A stretch of DNA of 64,000 bases from Candidatus Cryosericum hinesii. GTDB taxonomy: Bacteria > Caldisericota > Caldisericia > Cryosericales > Cryosericaceae. Positions within the stretch are counted from its first letter, which is position 1. Each line of letters opens with the position of its first letter. A program made the position numbers and the translations under genes. Under the pieces are notes generated by a model that was not told where the DNA came from, did no database searches, and worked only from the letters and a program-made list of their open reading frames with translations. The stretch is from the NCBI RefSeq assembly GCF_003570985.1, contig NZ_QXIW01000031.1, positions 62,001-126,000 on the forward strand, read 5' to 3'. Shown piece by piece: positions 24,402 through 32,971 of the stretch.

Positions 24402-24408
24402 GATGGCC

Positions 24409-25431
24409 TCACCATTCGTTGAATACCTTCTCGGCAAAACCGAGAAAGTGGTCGAGGTGCACCCGGGTCCCGTCGTCGAGGACGGCGTCACCGGTGAAGC
24501 GCCCAAAGACCTGATGCTGAACGGTCTTGATGACGCCGATATCAGTCTTGACATGGCGATCCAGGATGGGCTCAAAGCCCATGTCAAATCGACCGTCGCT
24601 GCTCACGAACTTCCAGGGCTTGATGAAGGAGTCCGGCGGGATCTGGAACTCGATGCGCTCGAACTTGTGCACCCTGCCATCCCAGAAGATGACGTTCTCA
24701 CTGGCGGCGCTGGTGTCGCCAAACCCGTAGCCGATGTTGAACCCGAAGGAATGCCCGTCCATACGGCCGGAGCCGGAACCCCAATACCACGTGTTGCGGT
24801 ATGGCCAGACGCCCCGACCCCAGTCGAGGATGCCGGCCGAGGTCTGTGGGTCGAAGACATGGTCCACGCCGCCGACGGTGATGGTTCCAGTCGCGGGCAT
24901 GCAGTTGATCTTCTGGTTGTAGTAGAAGGCCTTCGGTGCGTGTTCGAACGGGGTCAGGATGACCATGCTTTCCAATGACGGGTCCTGGTCCAGCCTCAGA
25001 CTGCCCTTGATCCCCTTGCCATAGTCGAAACCCGGAAAGTCCAGGGTCAGCACGCGTGACGCGGGGTTGCGAGTGAAGCGCAGGTCGATGCGGCTGTCCT
25101 TGTACGCGATGTCACCTGTCTCGGACGTATGTGGCAGGTTGAGCGACCCCCGCGTAAACGGCTTCATAATGGTTTCCGTGACCTCAGTCTGGCTCACGAA
25201 ATCCAACCAGGTCACCGAGATGTTGGCCAGGTAGCCGATGTCTGAGATCGTCATGGCTACGCCGTAGTCCGGGGTCAGGACACAGTAGTAGTCCCACTCC
25301 TTGATGCGCAGCCAGCTTGTGGCAATGCGTTCGCGGTTGTAGGTGGCCACCAGCCGGCGTGCCCAGCCCTTCTCGTTCAGTTCGCCCCTGTCGTTCAACA
25401 GGTCCACCTGCGTGGTCAGCTCATGCTGCAT
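24409..25431 (-). CDS. DUF2804 family protein (340 aa)
   Basis: This is a full-length DUF2804 protein, a beta-rich family of unknown function related in fold to lipocalin-like hydroxyneurosporene synthases. Typical segments are WDYYCVLTPDYGVAMTISDI near the start, FDPQTSAGILDWGRGVWPY in the middle and NIGYGFGDTSAASENVIFWDG. The second of two ATGs (25431) has GGGGG at a proper distance, while the first (25437) abuts it. It precedes the GNAT/YoaP gene by a few bases. Confidence 0.8.
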   Translation of the reverse strand: MQHELTTQVDLLNDRGELNEKGWARRLVATYNRERIATSWLRIKEWDYYCVLTPDYGVAMTISDIGYLANISVTWLDFVSQTEVTETIMKPFTRGSLNLPHTSETGDIAYKDSRIDLRFTRNPASRVLTLDFPGFDYGKGIKGSLRLDQDPSLESMVILTPFEHAPKAFYYNQKINCMPATGTITVGGVDHVFDPQTSAGILDWGRGVWPYRNTWYWGSGSGRMDGHSFGFNIGYGFGDTSAASENVIFWDGRVHKFERIEFQIPPDSFIKPWKFVSSDGRFDMGFEPILDRHVKTDIGVIKTVQHQVFGRFTGDAVLDDGTRVHLDHFLGFAEKVFNEW

Positions 25432-25461
25432 CGACATCCCCCTTTTCGGTGTGACTCACCA

Positions 25462-26355
25462 TTACTGGCAACCGGTGTGCGTTAATCCAAACGGTTCTTT
25501 CCGTTCTATCCACTCCTTGCGTCCCCAGTCCTTCGACTTCCAGGGCATATTCTGCGGTGTGACCATTGGCAGGATGTCGCGAAAGAATGCCAGGCGCTCG
25601 ACGCTGGTCATCGGTACGAAGTTCTCGGCGACGTCGATGTTGCCGTCCAGCTGCTCGATCGTGGAGCATCCGGGAATGACGGTGGTGACCGGCAGGCCAA
25701 TGCTGTACCGCAGCGCCCGCTGCCAGTCGGTGGCCAGGGCCTTGCAGCCCAGGACCTTCATGCCGACGATTCCCATGCATTTCTGGAGCGCAAATGGCAG
25801 GAACTCCTCTGCAAAGCTGTAGATGAAATGGTCCAGCGCCGAGACGGCGCACAGAGCTGTGTCAAAAGGAAATCGCCGGATGGCCTCGAGAAGTACCTGG
25901 GGGTTTGCATGTCCCGAGATACTGATGAACCGGATCAGTCCCTCGTCCCGCGCCTCGATCAAAGCCTGGAGCGCTCCGTCCTTGCCGGTCATGGCATCCA
26001 GTTGGTCAAAGCTGAAGACGTTGTGCAGACGCACTTCTTCCACGTGGTCGGTCTGCAGTCGGTCGAGGCTCGCCTCGAGTTGCCGACGGGCACCATCTCG
26101 TGTGGTCTTATTGACTTTGGTCGCTATCCACATGTCCGTGCGCCGCTTGGCAGCCACCAACCCGACACGCCGTTCGCTTTCGCCCTCCGAGTAGGCAGGT
26201 GCCGTGTCGAAGTAGCACACACCGCGTTTCAGGGCCTCTTCAAGGATGGCAACAGCCTGGTCCTGGCTGCAACCTTCCTCATCCACCAGTCGCTGGCATC
26301 CGAGGCTCAGGATCGGGAGTTCAACACCAGTCTTGCCAAATGGTCGTTTCTCCAT
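25462..26355 (-). CDS. Aldo/keto reductase (297 aa)
   Basis: This is an NAD(P)H-dependent carbonyl reductase with the (beta/alpha)8 fold. The catalytic tetrad is visible: Asp and Tyr in YFDTAPAYSEGESE, Lys in WIATKVNKTTRD and His in VRLHNVF. The C-terminal phosphate-binding part IPGCSTIEQLDGNIDVAENF is also present. It resembles the ferredoxin-linked subgroup in its first 230 residues but ends without the extra 4Fe-4S domain. GAAGGGAG precedes the ATG. It lies 30 bp upstream of the DUF2804 gene, so the three minus-strand genes may form one operon. Confidence 0.85.
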   Translation of the reverse strand: MEKRPFGKTGVELPILSLGCQRLVDEEGCSQDQAVAILEEALKRGVCYFDTAPAYSEGESERRVGLVAAKRRTDMWIATKVNKTTRDGARRQLEASLDRLQTDHVEEVRLHNVFSFDQLDAMTGKDGALQALIEARDEGLIRFISISGHANPQVLLEAIRRFPFDTALCAVSALDHFIYSFAEEFLPFALQKCMGIVGMKVLGCKALATDWQRALRYSIGLPVTTVIPGCSTIEQLDGNIDVAENFVPMTSVERLAFFRDILPMVTPQNMPWKSKDWGRKEWIERKEPFGLTHTGCQ

Positions 26356-26529
26356 GAGGTTTCTCCCTTCCGCGGTGGAGCCGCGTTCTTCATTAGTATA
26401 GCCTCACGGGGCAGCCGTACCAGCGGCCCATGTAACCTTGGCTCCTTCACCTGCGTAAACATGGTGACGGCAGGACAGGCGCAGTGCAGTGATCCTGCGA
26501 ATCTGCGACAACATCAGAGGAGATGAGAT

Positions 26530-26823
26530 ATGAGCAATCGAACCGAAGAGTTCAAAGTCAGCGGTGAGAAGCTGCTGCAGCAGGTCAAGGACCTGGTCCA
26601 TCAGGGCAACGTCCGACGTGTCACGATCAAGAACAAGGACGGCATCGCGCTGTTTGAGGTACCGCTCACCGCAGGTGTCGTGGGCGCGGTCTTGCTTCCC
26701 GTATGGGCGGCCATCGGGGCAGTCGCCGCTCTCGCGGCGTCTTATACCATTGCCGTAGAACTTGTCGACGCGCCGGCGAGACCGACCGTCGAAGGCTCAT
26801 CCGTCGACAAGACCGAGGTTTAG
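26530..26823 (+). CDS. DUF4342 family protein (97 aa)
   Basis: The small protein matches DUF4342: an N-terminal EEFKVSGEKLLQQVKDLVHQG helix, then RRVTIKNKDGIALFEVPLT and a hydrophobic Ala/Val-rich helix that could enter the membrane. AGAGGAGATGAG precedes the ATG. In other genomes the domain often sits with UBA-like domains. A strong terminator follows. Function is unknown. Confidence 0.8.
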   Translation: MSNRTEEFKVSGEKLLQQVKDLVHQGNVRRVTIKNKDGIALFEVPLTAGVVGAVLLPVWAAIGAVAALAASYTIAVELVDAPARPTVEGSSVDKTEV

Positions 26824-26853
26824 GCACAGCAATCTGCCCTCGTTGGGGCACTG

Positions 26854-26883
26854 CAGACGGCCGGGTTTTTGCCCGGCCGTCTG
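26854..26883 (+). terminator. Strong terminator after DUF4342
   Basis: CAGACGGCCGGG and CCCGGCCGTCTG form a 12-bp perfect stem around a short T-rich loop. Confidence 0.75.
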
Positions 26884-26968
26884 GCATTTCTCTCTCAGAG
26901 ACTTGAAACGTGGGGCGTTTTATCTATAGTGCCGGCATCACACCCGCATATTTGCATGGGAGGAAGTC

Positions 26969-27268
26969 ATGGATGACGAGAGAGTACGGCTCGAGGGAAT
27001 AGTCAGTGCGCTCGAACTGAAGGTCAGCGAGCTGGACGAGGACAACGTTGCAGTGGAAGAAGCAGCACGCTTGCGTGCAGAGCTTGATGAGGCATATGAA
27101 CAGATCGATGCATCCGACCTGGCGGACGATGCTATCGATGATCTGATGGATCGGCTGGACGACCTTCAGGATATCCTCGAGGACCTTGCCGACAGCGACA
27201 TCGACTGGGACGACGAGGAAAAGGAAGAGGAAGAAACGGACGAAGCCGAGGACGACGAAGACGATTAG
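26969..27268 (+). CDS. Acidic coiled-coil protein (99 aa)
   Basis: The protein is almost entirely helical and strongly acidic. A coiled coil runs from the start to about residue 75 and is followed by a tail made nearly only of Asp and Glu. No family is recognised. GGGAGGAAGTC lies before the ATG, and a hairpin terminator follows the stop at 27297-27320. A role in binding basic partners is possible but unsupported. Confidence 0.7.
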   Translation: MDDERVRLEGIVSALELKVSELDEDNVAVEEAARLRAELDEAYEQIDASDLADDAIDDLMDRLDDLQDILEDLADSDIDWDDEEKEEEETDEAEDDEDD

Positions 27269-27296
27269 TTGCTTGCCCAAGTTTCCTGAATGCAGA

Positions 27297-27320
27297 ACGC
27301 CCCGGAGTAATCCGGGGCGT
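27297..27320 (+). terminator. Terminator after the acidic protein
   Basis: ACGCCCCGGA-gtaa-TCCGGGGCGT is a 10-bp perfect stem followed by TTGTAG. Confidence 0.75.
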
Positions 27321-27366
27321 TTGTAGTATTGGGGACAGGCCCAATGTTACAGCGTTGAACGGAGGG

Positions 27367-29076
27367 TCAGGGTTTCAGCGCAAGCAGACGGCTGAGGAGA
27401 ACGCATGCCTGGGCGCGTGTGCAATGACCCTCGGGACTCAGCTTTCCATCGGATTCGATGCCGGGGTCGGGGTTCTTGATAATGCCCCTGGTGAAGCAGG
27501 CCTCGATGAACGCGTGGGCCCAATAGCCGGACTGGACGTCAACATAGGGGAGTATCGCCGTGTCCTTCCAGTGCTGTGAGCGTGCAATGACGACGAGTGC
27601 CTGTGCCACGCTCACGGGTTCCTCGGGCTTGAAGAGGCCGCCGGGGTATCCGATCAGCCAACCTTGGTGGACAGCGGCGGCGACATAGCCTGCAGCCCAA
27701 TAAGCCGTCGTGACATCCTTGAAGGGATCTGACGTGATGGCGAGCGGCTGGATACCGAGGGCACTGCAGATCAGCTTGGCGTATTCTGCTCGCGTTATCG
27801 CACTGTCCGGATGGAACTTGCCGTCTTCGTACCCGGTGACCAGACCGCGGGCGCTCAGGTCGGCAACTGCAGCAAAGGCCCACGATGAGGCGGGGACATC
27901 TTTGAATCGAAGCCCGGCGGCGATGGCCTGGGGCACGAGCTGGCGCACACGCATGATGTCGTAGGCGGCTTTGGCCAGGTCGTACTTCATGGAGAGGACT
28001 CCTGCGAGGTTCAGCTTGTAGTCGATCCATGGCGTAAACCCGTAGGTACCGGGGCAGGAGGCGATGAGGAGGGTTCCAATGCCGGGGTCGGTTTCCTCCC
28101 GCCACATGCCCAGCCCTGGACGAGCACCGCTGGTCGAAGGGAGAAGTGACGAGACTGTCGTGTAGGGAGTCGCAGCGATGGTGGACGCGGCAGCCTGGTC
28201 CTGCTCGATCTGGGCGACGGCCTGCTCCGAGAGGATGTGCTTGCCGGACCAGACGCCGCGCTGCAGGAGCATGGTCAGGAACCGGGAATAGTCGTCGGCT
28301 GTTGAACGTGCACCTCCAGCGACGTCTGGATTCCGGTTGAAACCCATCAGGTTGAAGGTCGTGTCGTCCATCCCCAGAGGTTCGGCGATATGGACACGGA
28401 AGAATTCCTGCCACGTCATCCCGCTGATGACCTCGCAGACACGGGCTCCGACCTGGATGGAAACGGACCCGTCGCTCACCGAGGTTCCGGGCAGAGAGGG
28501 CAGGGGTCCGGCGGCAATACGTTTGACACACTCCTCCAGCGTCAGCGTCCGGTCGGTGATCGAGGCGTCTGTCGCCGGCAGTCCGGAATCATAGGACCAA
28601 AGCTGTCGTATCGTGATGCCGGCCTTCTCGCCGGTGAACTCGGGCAAATACTTGGAGACGGGGTCGCCCAGCGCAAGCGTGCCCTGGTCCACCAGGGTCA
28701 TCATCGCCGCCGCGGCCAGCCAGCGTGAAGCGGAGCCAATGTCCACGACTGTCCCGGGGCCGAATTTGGCGTAGCCGGCACTCTCGATGACCTTCCTATC
28801 CTTCACGACGACCAGGGCCATGCCACGTGCAGCGGGCGCAGCCGAACTCAGCAGATGGTCGACCTCGGTCATGTCGTAGGAGCCGATGGCGACGACCTGG
28901 CGTCCTGGAGCCGCACACCCGGGTGCGCTCATCAGCATTGCCAGAACAAGTATGCCGGCGACCAGGCGCAGCGCCGAGCCGCTATGGTGCAGCGATGTCT
29001 GATGCGTCACAACCGGTGCTGACTGGCGAACCGGTGCAGGTTTGCGACACTCCAAGGTTCTCCATTTGCTGTTCAC
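27367..29076 (-). CDS. Surface protein: degenerate serine-hydrolase domain plus three SLH domains (569 aa)
   Basis: A signal peptide with a lipobox-like SAPGC lies near residues 35-55. A beta-lactamase/class C-like serine hydrolase domain follows. The family SxxK motif reads SASR (Lys to Arg), and the YxN motif region reads VSIQVGARVCE, so the general-base Tyr is missing. Hydrolysis is therefore doubtful. From about residue 385 three S-layer homology repeats follow (FKDVPASSWAFAAVADLSARG, FKDVTTAYWAAGYVAAAVHQG and YVDVQSGYWAHAFIEACFTRG), anchoring it to the cell wall or envelope. The GTG start at 29076 has no clear ribosome site, so the true start may be further in. Confidence 0.8.
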   Translation of the reverse strand: MNSKWRTLECRKPAPVRQSAPVVTHQTSLHHSGSALRLVAGILVLAMLMSAPGCAAPGRQVVAIGSYDMTEVDHLLSSAAPAARGMALVVVKDRKVIESAGYAKFGPGTVVDIGSASRWLAAAAMMTLVDQGTLALGDPVSKYLPEFTGEKAGITIRQLWSYDSGLPATDASITDRTLTLEECVKRIAAGPLPSLPGTSVSDGSVSIQVGARVCEVISGMTWQEFFRVHIAEPLGMDDTTFNLMGFNRNPDVAGGARSTADDYSRFLTMLLQRGVWSGKHILSEQAVAQIEQDQAAASTIAATPYTTVSSLLPSTSGARPGLGMWREETDPGIGTLLIASCPGTYGFTPWIDYKLNLAGVLSMKYDLAKAAYDIMRVRQLVPQAIAAGLRFKDVPASSWAFAAVADLSARGLVTGYEDGKFHPDSAITRAEYAKLICSALGIQPLAITSDPFKDVTTAYWAAGYVAAAVHQGWLIGYPGGLFKPEEPVSVAQALVVIARSQHWKDTAILPYVDVQSGYWAHAFIEACFTRGIIKNPDPGIESDGKLSPEGHCTRAQACVLLSRLLALKP

Positions 29077-29223
29077 AAGCAGAAGTATACCGTTGTAGGA
29101 ACCACATGCAACGCTCTCCCTCGCCGGTGAGCCTTTTTCCGTCGTTCCTGCGCGGGAACGACGAATGCGCCCGTGGAATGACGTGCCGTGGGACAGGTGT
29201 TATACTGCACGTGGAGGTGACCC

Positions 29224-29682
29224 ATGTGGAATGAGTTCAAGCGGTTCGCTCTGAAAGGCAGCATGATCGACCTGGCTATCGGTATCATCATCGGCGGCGC
29301 GGTCGGCAAGGTCATCACGTCTCTTGTCAACGACATCCTGATGCCCCCGATCGGTCTGCTGCTGGGGCGCGTCAATTTCTCGAGCATCTACATCAATCTG
29401 GGACGCACGAAGTATCCGACATTCGACCTGGCCGAGGCTGCCGGAGCGCCGACTATCAATATCGGGCTGTTTCTCAACGCGGTCATCGATTTCTTCCTCA
29501 TCTCGCTCGTCATTTTCATCATGGTGAGGTCGATGAACAGGCTGAGAGAGATGACCGAGAAGAAGATCGTGGTCACGCCCCCGACTCCCACGACCAAGGA
29601 GTGCCCTTTCTGCAAGTCGGAGATTTCGATCGACGCTACTCGGTGTCCACATTGCACCAGTGAGCTGACGGTGGAGAAGTAG
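29224..29682 (+). CDS. mscL: Large-conductance mechanosensitive channel with zinc ribbon (152 aa)
   Basis: It starts with WNEFKRFALKGSMIDLAIG and contains the pore helix GGAVGKVITSLVNDILMPP, so it is MscL, the pressure-release channel. The second membrane helix is at about residues 78-102. Unusually, the C-terminal bundle is followed by a zinc ribbon, CPFCKSE and CPHCTSE, not part of the classical 136-aa E. coli protein. GGAGGTGACCC precedes the ATG, and a strong terminator follows. Confidence 0.9.
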   Translation: MWNEFKRFALKGSMIDLAIGIIIGGAVGKVITSLVNDILMPPIGLLLGRVNFSSIYINLGRTKYPTFDLAEAAGAPTINIGLFLNAVIDFFLISLVIFIMVRSMNRLREMTEKKIVVTPPTPTTKECPFCKSEISIDATRCPHCTSELTVEK

Positions 29683-29711
29683 GAGGCTCTTCTTTCCGGA
29701 TCGGAATGAAC

Positions 29712-29742
29712 AATCGGGCGGACCTTCCGGGTCCGCCCGATT
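29712..29742. terminator. Bidirectional terminator between mscL and the glutamine synthetase gene
   Basis: AATCGGGCGGACC and GGTCCGCCCGATT form a 13-bp perfect stem with a five-base loop, between two convergent genes. Confidence 0.8.
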
Positions 29743-29747
29743 GCATG

Positions 29748-31640
29748 CTAGAACACCAGTTTGCGGTATTCGTCCTCCAGCTGCCGCAGATGGTTCATAC
29801 GGTTGGCGAGGACGAGCTGAAGGTCTGATGCTTCTTGCAGAGAATTGTTGAGGAGAGCGGACATCAGTCGGGTGCACAGGGCGGGATTCCCGACTGTATC
29901 GTCGGTCATCTCGTGCCTCAGAGCGTCGATGCGTTTCCACAGGTCCTGAGCGCGGTCGCTGGCCAGGTCGAGTGGCTGGCAGGCCCGTACAACGTCCAGG
30001 TCTTCGGGGATGATGCGGACCAGCAGCTCGTGTTTCCAGCGAGCAGTGGCTGCAGTGCGGAACGCATTGATCACGCGTGGTGTCAGGCCACTTCCTGCGG
30101 TCAGAACGCGAATGCGGTCCGGAAAAGCCACCAGATTCTGCATGTTCTCCCACACGGTGGCCGGAGGAACGCCAAAGAGATGGTCGCGCTCTTCCTGTGA
30201 GTAGTTCTCGAAGACGTTCTCTTCCGCCCGGTACGCCCGGTCCTGTTCAAGGTAGCTTCCGGGTTCACCTGCCTTCTTGGAGATCTCTGCGAGGAGCGCT
30301 TCGGGTGGCGTGCCGGACTCGATCGTCCATCTTATGCCGTCAAGCATTGCGAGGATGGACGCGGCTACGGCAAGGTAGGTGTTGGTGTAGGCGTTGGGAG
30401 CCCGCAGTTCGAAGCGCGTTGCTCGCGGGTTGTCGACGTCTCGGACTAGGCCTGCCAGGACCGTGCGGTTGCGTGACGGGGTGGCGGGATCGAGTCCCAG
30501 CGCCGCGACGATGCAGACAGGTGCTTCGAAACCGGGTTTGAGCCTGTTGAAGGCATCGTTGCTTGCAGAGATGAACGGGCCGACGACTTCGTAGTTGCGG
30601 AGAAGACCCATCAGCGCTCCGTATCCGATCACACTCAGGAAGTCGGCATGCATGTTCGCGGGTGCGAAGAGGTTGATGCGCCTGCCGCTGGGCAGGACGC
30701 CCGCGATGCCCAGGTGCGTATGTTCGCCGGAACCTGCGACGCCCGGGATGGGCTTGGCCTTGAAGGTGACCGTGAGGCCGTTGGCGCGAAACGTTTCCTT
30801 CACCAGGATGCGCGCAAGGAGTTCATTGTCGGCGGCCTGGAGCGCTGGGGCATACCGCCAGTCGATCTCCATCTGCTCCATGATGTGGGTCAGTTCGCCG
30901 CCGGCCCCGATGGCTGCCTTGACGCCGCCGACTTCCTTATGGCCCATCTCGGGCTGCAGACCATATGCTTCAAGTGCCATCACCGCCTGTTCGAGAGCGG
31001 TTCGGGCGACGCCTCGCGTGCGCTGCCAGTAGTTTTCCTGCAGCATCTGCGCTGCCGAGAGCTCCTCGACGTTTGCTGTATCGGTCGGAGTCTTGACCCA
31101 GAACTCCAATTCTGTCCCGACGGTGAACTCGATGCCCGCAAGTCGCGCGGGCTCGAGGTGAGCAAGCAATGGGGACGAGGCATGGTCGCGCACAAGCTTC
31201 AGGATTTCCGCCCGTGCATACTCCACTGTGGCTGCAAGCAGAGAGCGCGAGTCGATGCGCTCACCGCGGTGTACCAGAAAGGACGGGATGCGCAGTGTCC
31301 CCACCGGGAGACCGGTCTCGTGGTCCACGTGTTCCTCGTTGTAGTCGACGAACCAGGTGGCAGTCAGGTCCGGCGCAAGATCGACCTGCGCATCGTCCAG
31401 CGAGGTCATGCCGCCCAGCACGACAGACGAACCGTCGGTCTGGACAGCCTTTCCGGCCAGAAACGCGTCGATGTCGGCGACAAAGGTCTGGATGGGGATA
31501 CGCTCGTCGGTGTCGTTGCCGGCAAGGTCGATCGCCACAAGAGAGACGAAGCGAATCTCGGGATGCTCGCGGAGGATGGCGAGCAGGGTCTCGCGGCCAC
31601 ACTGGCCTCCAGCGATGCTATAGATGCGTTTGCCGTTCAT
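29748..31640 (-). CDS. Glutamine synthetase-family protein (630 aa)
   Basis: The ATG at 31640 follows GAGGAGGCCCT. The catalytic domain of glutamine synthetase lies at about residues 170-480, with the metal- and ATP-site segments VGTELEFWV, EMGHKEVGGVKAAIG, GSGEHTHLGI and ATRFELRAPNAYTN. The N-terminal 130 residues and the C-terminal 150 helical residues are longer than in type I enzymes, resembling long divergent members of the superfamily. It probably forms an amide or gamma-glutamyl bond with ATP. The substrate could be glutamate or another amine. It is not grouped with nitrogen-regulation genes here. Confidence 0.8.
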   Translation of the reverse strand: MNGKRIYSIAGGQCGRETLLAILREHPEIRFVSLVAIDLAGNDTDERIPIQTFVADIDAFLAGKAVQTDGSSVVLGGMTSLDDAQVDLAPDLTATWFVDYNEEHVDHETGLPVGTLRIPSFLVHRGERIDSRSLLAATVEYARAEILKLVRDHASSPLLAHLEPARLAGIEFTVGTELEFWVKTPTDTANVEELSAAQMLQENYWQRTRGVARTALEQAVMALEAYGLQPEMGHKEVGGVKAAIGAGGELTHIMEQMEIDWRYAPALQAADNELLARILVKETFRANGLTVTFKAKPIPGVAGSGEHTHLGIAGVLPSGRRINLFAPANMHADFLSVIGYGALMGLLRNYEVVGPFISASNDAFNRLKPGFEAPVCIVAALGLDPATPSRNRTVLAGLVRDVDNPRATRFELRAPNAYTNTYLAVAASILAMLDGIRWTIESGTPPEALLAEISKKAGEPGSYLEQDRAYRAEENVFENYSQEERDHLFGVPPATVWENMQNLVAFPDRIRVLTAGSGLTPRVINAFRTAATARWKHELLVRIIPEDLDVVRACQPLDLASDRAQDLWKRIDALRHEMTDDTVGNPALCTRLMSALLNNSLQEASDLQLVLANRMNHLRQLEDEYRKLVF

Positions 31641-31713
31641 AGGGCCTCCTCGATGCAGTTTTCCTGAGACTACAGTCGGGAGCGATTTTTGCAAGCCGTC
31701 GGCTTCACACTGC

Positions 31714-31719
31714 TATACT
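31714..31719 (+). promoter_or_regulatory. Extended -10 of a leaderless gene
   Basis: TGC-TATACT ends six bases before the ATG at 31726. Transcription would then begin at or next to the start codon, leaving no room for a ribosome site. Confidence 0.55.
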
Positions 31720-31725
31720 GAAAAT

Positions 31726-32307
31726 ATGAGAAACCAACATGGACAGGGCGGGGGCGAGCTGGAACCAGCGCTTGATGGCCGAAGTGCCAGAGAGCTCATC
31801 CCGGACGTACTGACTGATGGTCTGAGTGTCGTCTTCTGCGGTTCGGCGCTGGGGGATGTCTCCTGGGAACGAAGGGCCTACTATGCCAACCCGGGCAATC
31901 GCTTCTGGCAGACCCTGGCAGAGGTCGGACTGACGCCTCGCCGGCTTGTGGCTGAGGAATACCCGCAGCTGGTCGACTGGGGGATTGGACTGACCGACCT
32001 GGTCAAAACCGATCACGGGCAGGACGTGCACATCTTCGACGGCCATGTCGACCTGGACGAGGCGCGCAGACTGCTCAGGGCAAAGGTCCTGCGGTGGCAG
32101 CCGCGCGTGCTGGCGTTCACCAGCAGGACCGTGGCGGCTCAATTCCTGGGGTGGCGCGCCGTGCTGGGTCGACAGCCGGACTGCGTCGGGCGAACAGTGG
32201 TGTGGGTCCTGCCATCGACCTCCGGTCTGGCGCGGCGCTTCTTCGATATCGGACCCTGGCAGGACCTGGCCCGGTTCGTCCGTGACACGACCGGCGGAGT
32301 CTCTTGA
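31726..32307 (+). CDS. Mug-like mismatch-specific uracil-DNA glycosylase (193 aa)
   Basis: The uracil-DNA glycosylase fold is shown by VVFCGSALGDVSWERRAYYA and NPGNRFWQTLAEVGL, the helix GIGLTDLVKTDHG and a C-terminal VLPSTSGLARRFF. It would remove uracil or a damaged base from mismatches. The first motif has Ser/Ala/Gly where E. coli Mug has its catalytic Asn, as in the wider Mug-like group with CGxAxG motifs. The ATG at 31726 is preceded only by an extended -10, so it is probably leaderless. Confidence 0.8.
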   Translation: MRNQHGQGGGELEPALDGRSARELIPDVLTDGLSVVFCGSALGDVSWERRAYYANPGNRFWQTLAEVGLTPRRLVAEEYPQLVDWGIGLTDLVKTDHGQDVHIFDGHVDLDEARRLLRAKVLRWQPRVLAFTSRTVAAQFLGWRAVLGRQPDCVGRTVVWVLPSTSGLARRFFDIGPWQDLARFVRDTTGGVS

Positions 32308-32371
32308 TTCCCTGCCGCGCGGGATACACTGATGGTGTCTGGTATCATATCGCATGAGAACAGGGAGAACG

Positions 32372-32458
32372 ATGGTGTCTGAGACTGTTGCACGAGATGT
32401 CCACGTTATGCTGGAGGCACCGTTGCTCCAGCTTCTGGACGAATACGGCCTGCTGTGA
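32372..32458 (+). CDS. Small leader-type ORF (28 aa)
   Basis: An ATG preceded by CAGGGAGAACG opens a 28-codon frame that stops one base before the ATG of the next gene (TGAcATG). The peptide is MVSETVARDVHVM followed by LEAPLLQLLDEYGLL, an amphipathic helix. The ribosome site and the tight junction make translation and coupling plausible. No family is known. It could be a real small protein or a translational leader. Confidence 0.5.
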   Translation: MVSETVARDVHVMLEAPLLQLLDEYGLL

Positions 32459-32459
32459 C

Positions 32460-32939
32460 ATGACGACCGACAAACTCACATCGCTGCACATCACGATTCC
32501 TGAGCTGAGGGGCATGCTGCCCGGCATTCAAGCGTCGGTTTCAACAGCGTTCTGGGTCCCCCTCGCCGAGTTTGTCCTGCGTCGCTCGGGAACCTTCGAG
32601 GTCGTCTGTCTGCGAGAAGACACCGATGCTATCAAGCTGCTCATGCCGGTCGCTGAGACGATCGAACGGAGACGTGAAGACGGAGCCCTGATGTTCTGGG
32701 GTGCCGTCACCCCTGAGGTCACCAGGGCTGTCGTCGGGGGACACGGTTCCGGCCACGAGTCTCTCTGGTGGTGGCAGATAGCCCTGACACGTGACGGAGA
32801 CCAGGTTTTCGTCCTGCAGGACTATGGGGAGCACATAGACCTGTTCGGGCTGACCGGGGATGAAACGACAGCGGTCCTCGACCTCTTGCCACTCTCGGCA
32901 CGTACTGCCCGTACGATGGACGCCACAGGGACTCGGTGA
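32460..32939 (+). CDS. Hypothetical protein (159 aa)
   Basis: This is a soluble alpha/beta protein. I do not recognise it. Features include a hydrophobic start (TSLHITIPELRGMLPG), a Trp-rich ESLWWWQIALTRDGDQVFVL segment and a C-terminal leucine-rich helix. The ATG at 32460 has no ribosome site of its own and sits one base past the 28-aa ORF stop, so it probably depends on coupling. Confidence 0.65.
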   Translation: MTTDKLTSLHITIPELRGMLPGIQASVSTAFWVPLAEFVLRRSGTFEVVCLREDTDAIKLLMPVAETIERRREDGALMFWGAVTPEVTRAVVGGHGSGHESLWWWQIALTRDGDQVFVLQDYGEHIDLFGLTGDETTAVLDLLPLSARTARTMDATGTR

Positions 32940-32971
32940 GGGCAGGCGCATGACTCCCTTCGAGTGGGGCG

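Noticed and set aside
30648-31667. 339-codon plus-strand frame
   Set aside because: It is antisense to the glutamine synthetase gene, which has clear catalytic motifs.
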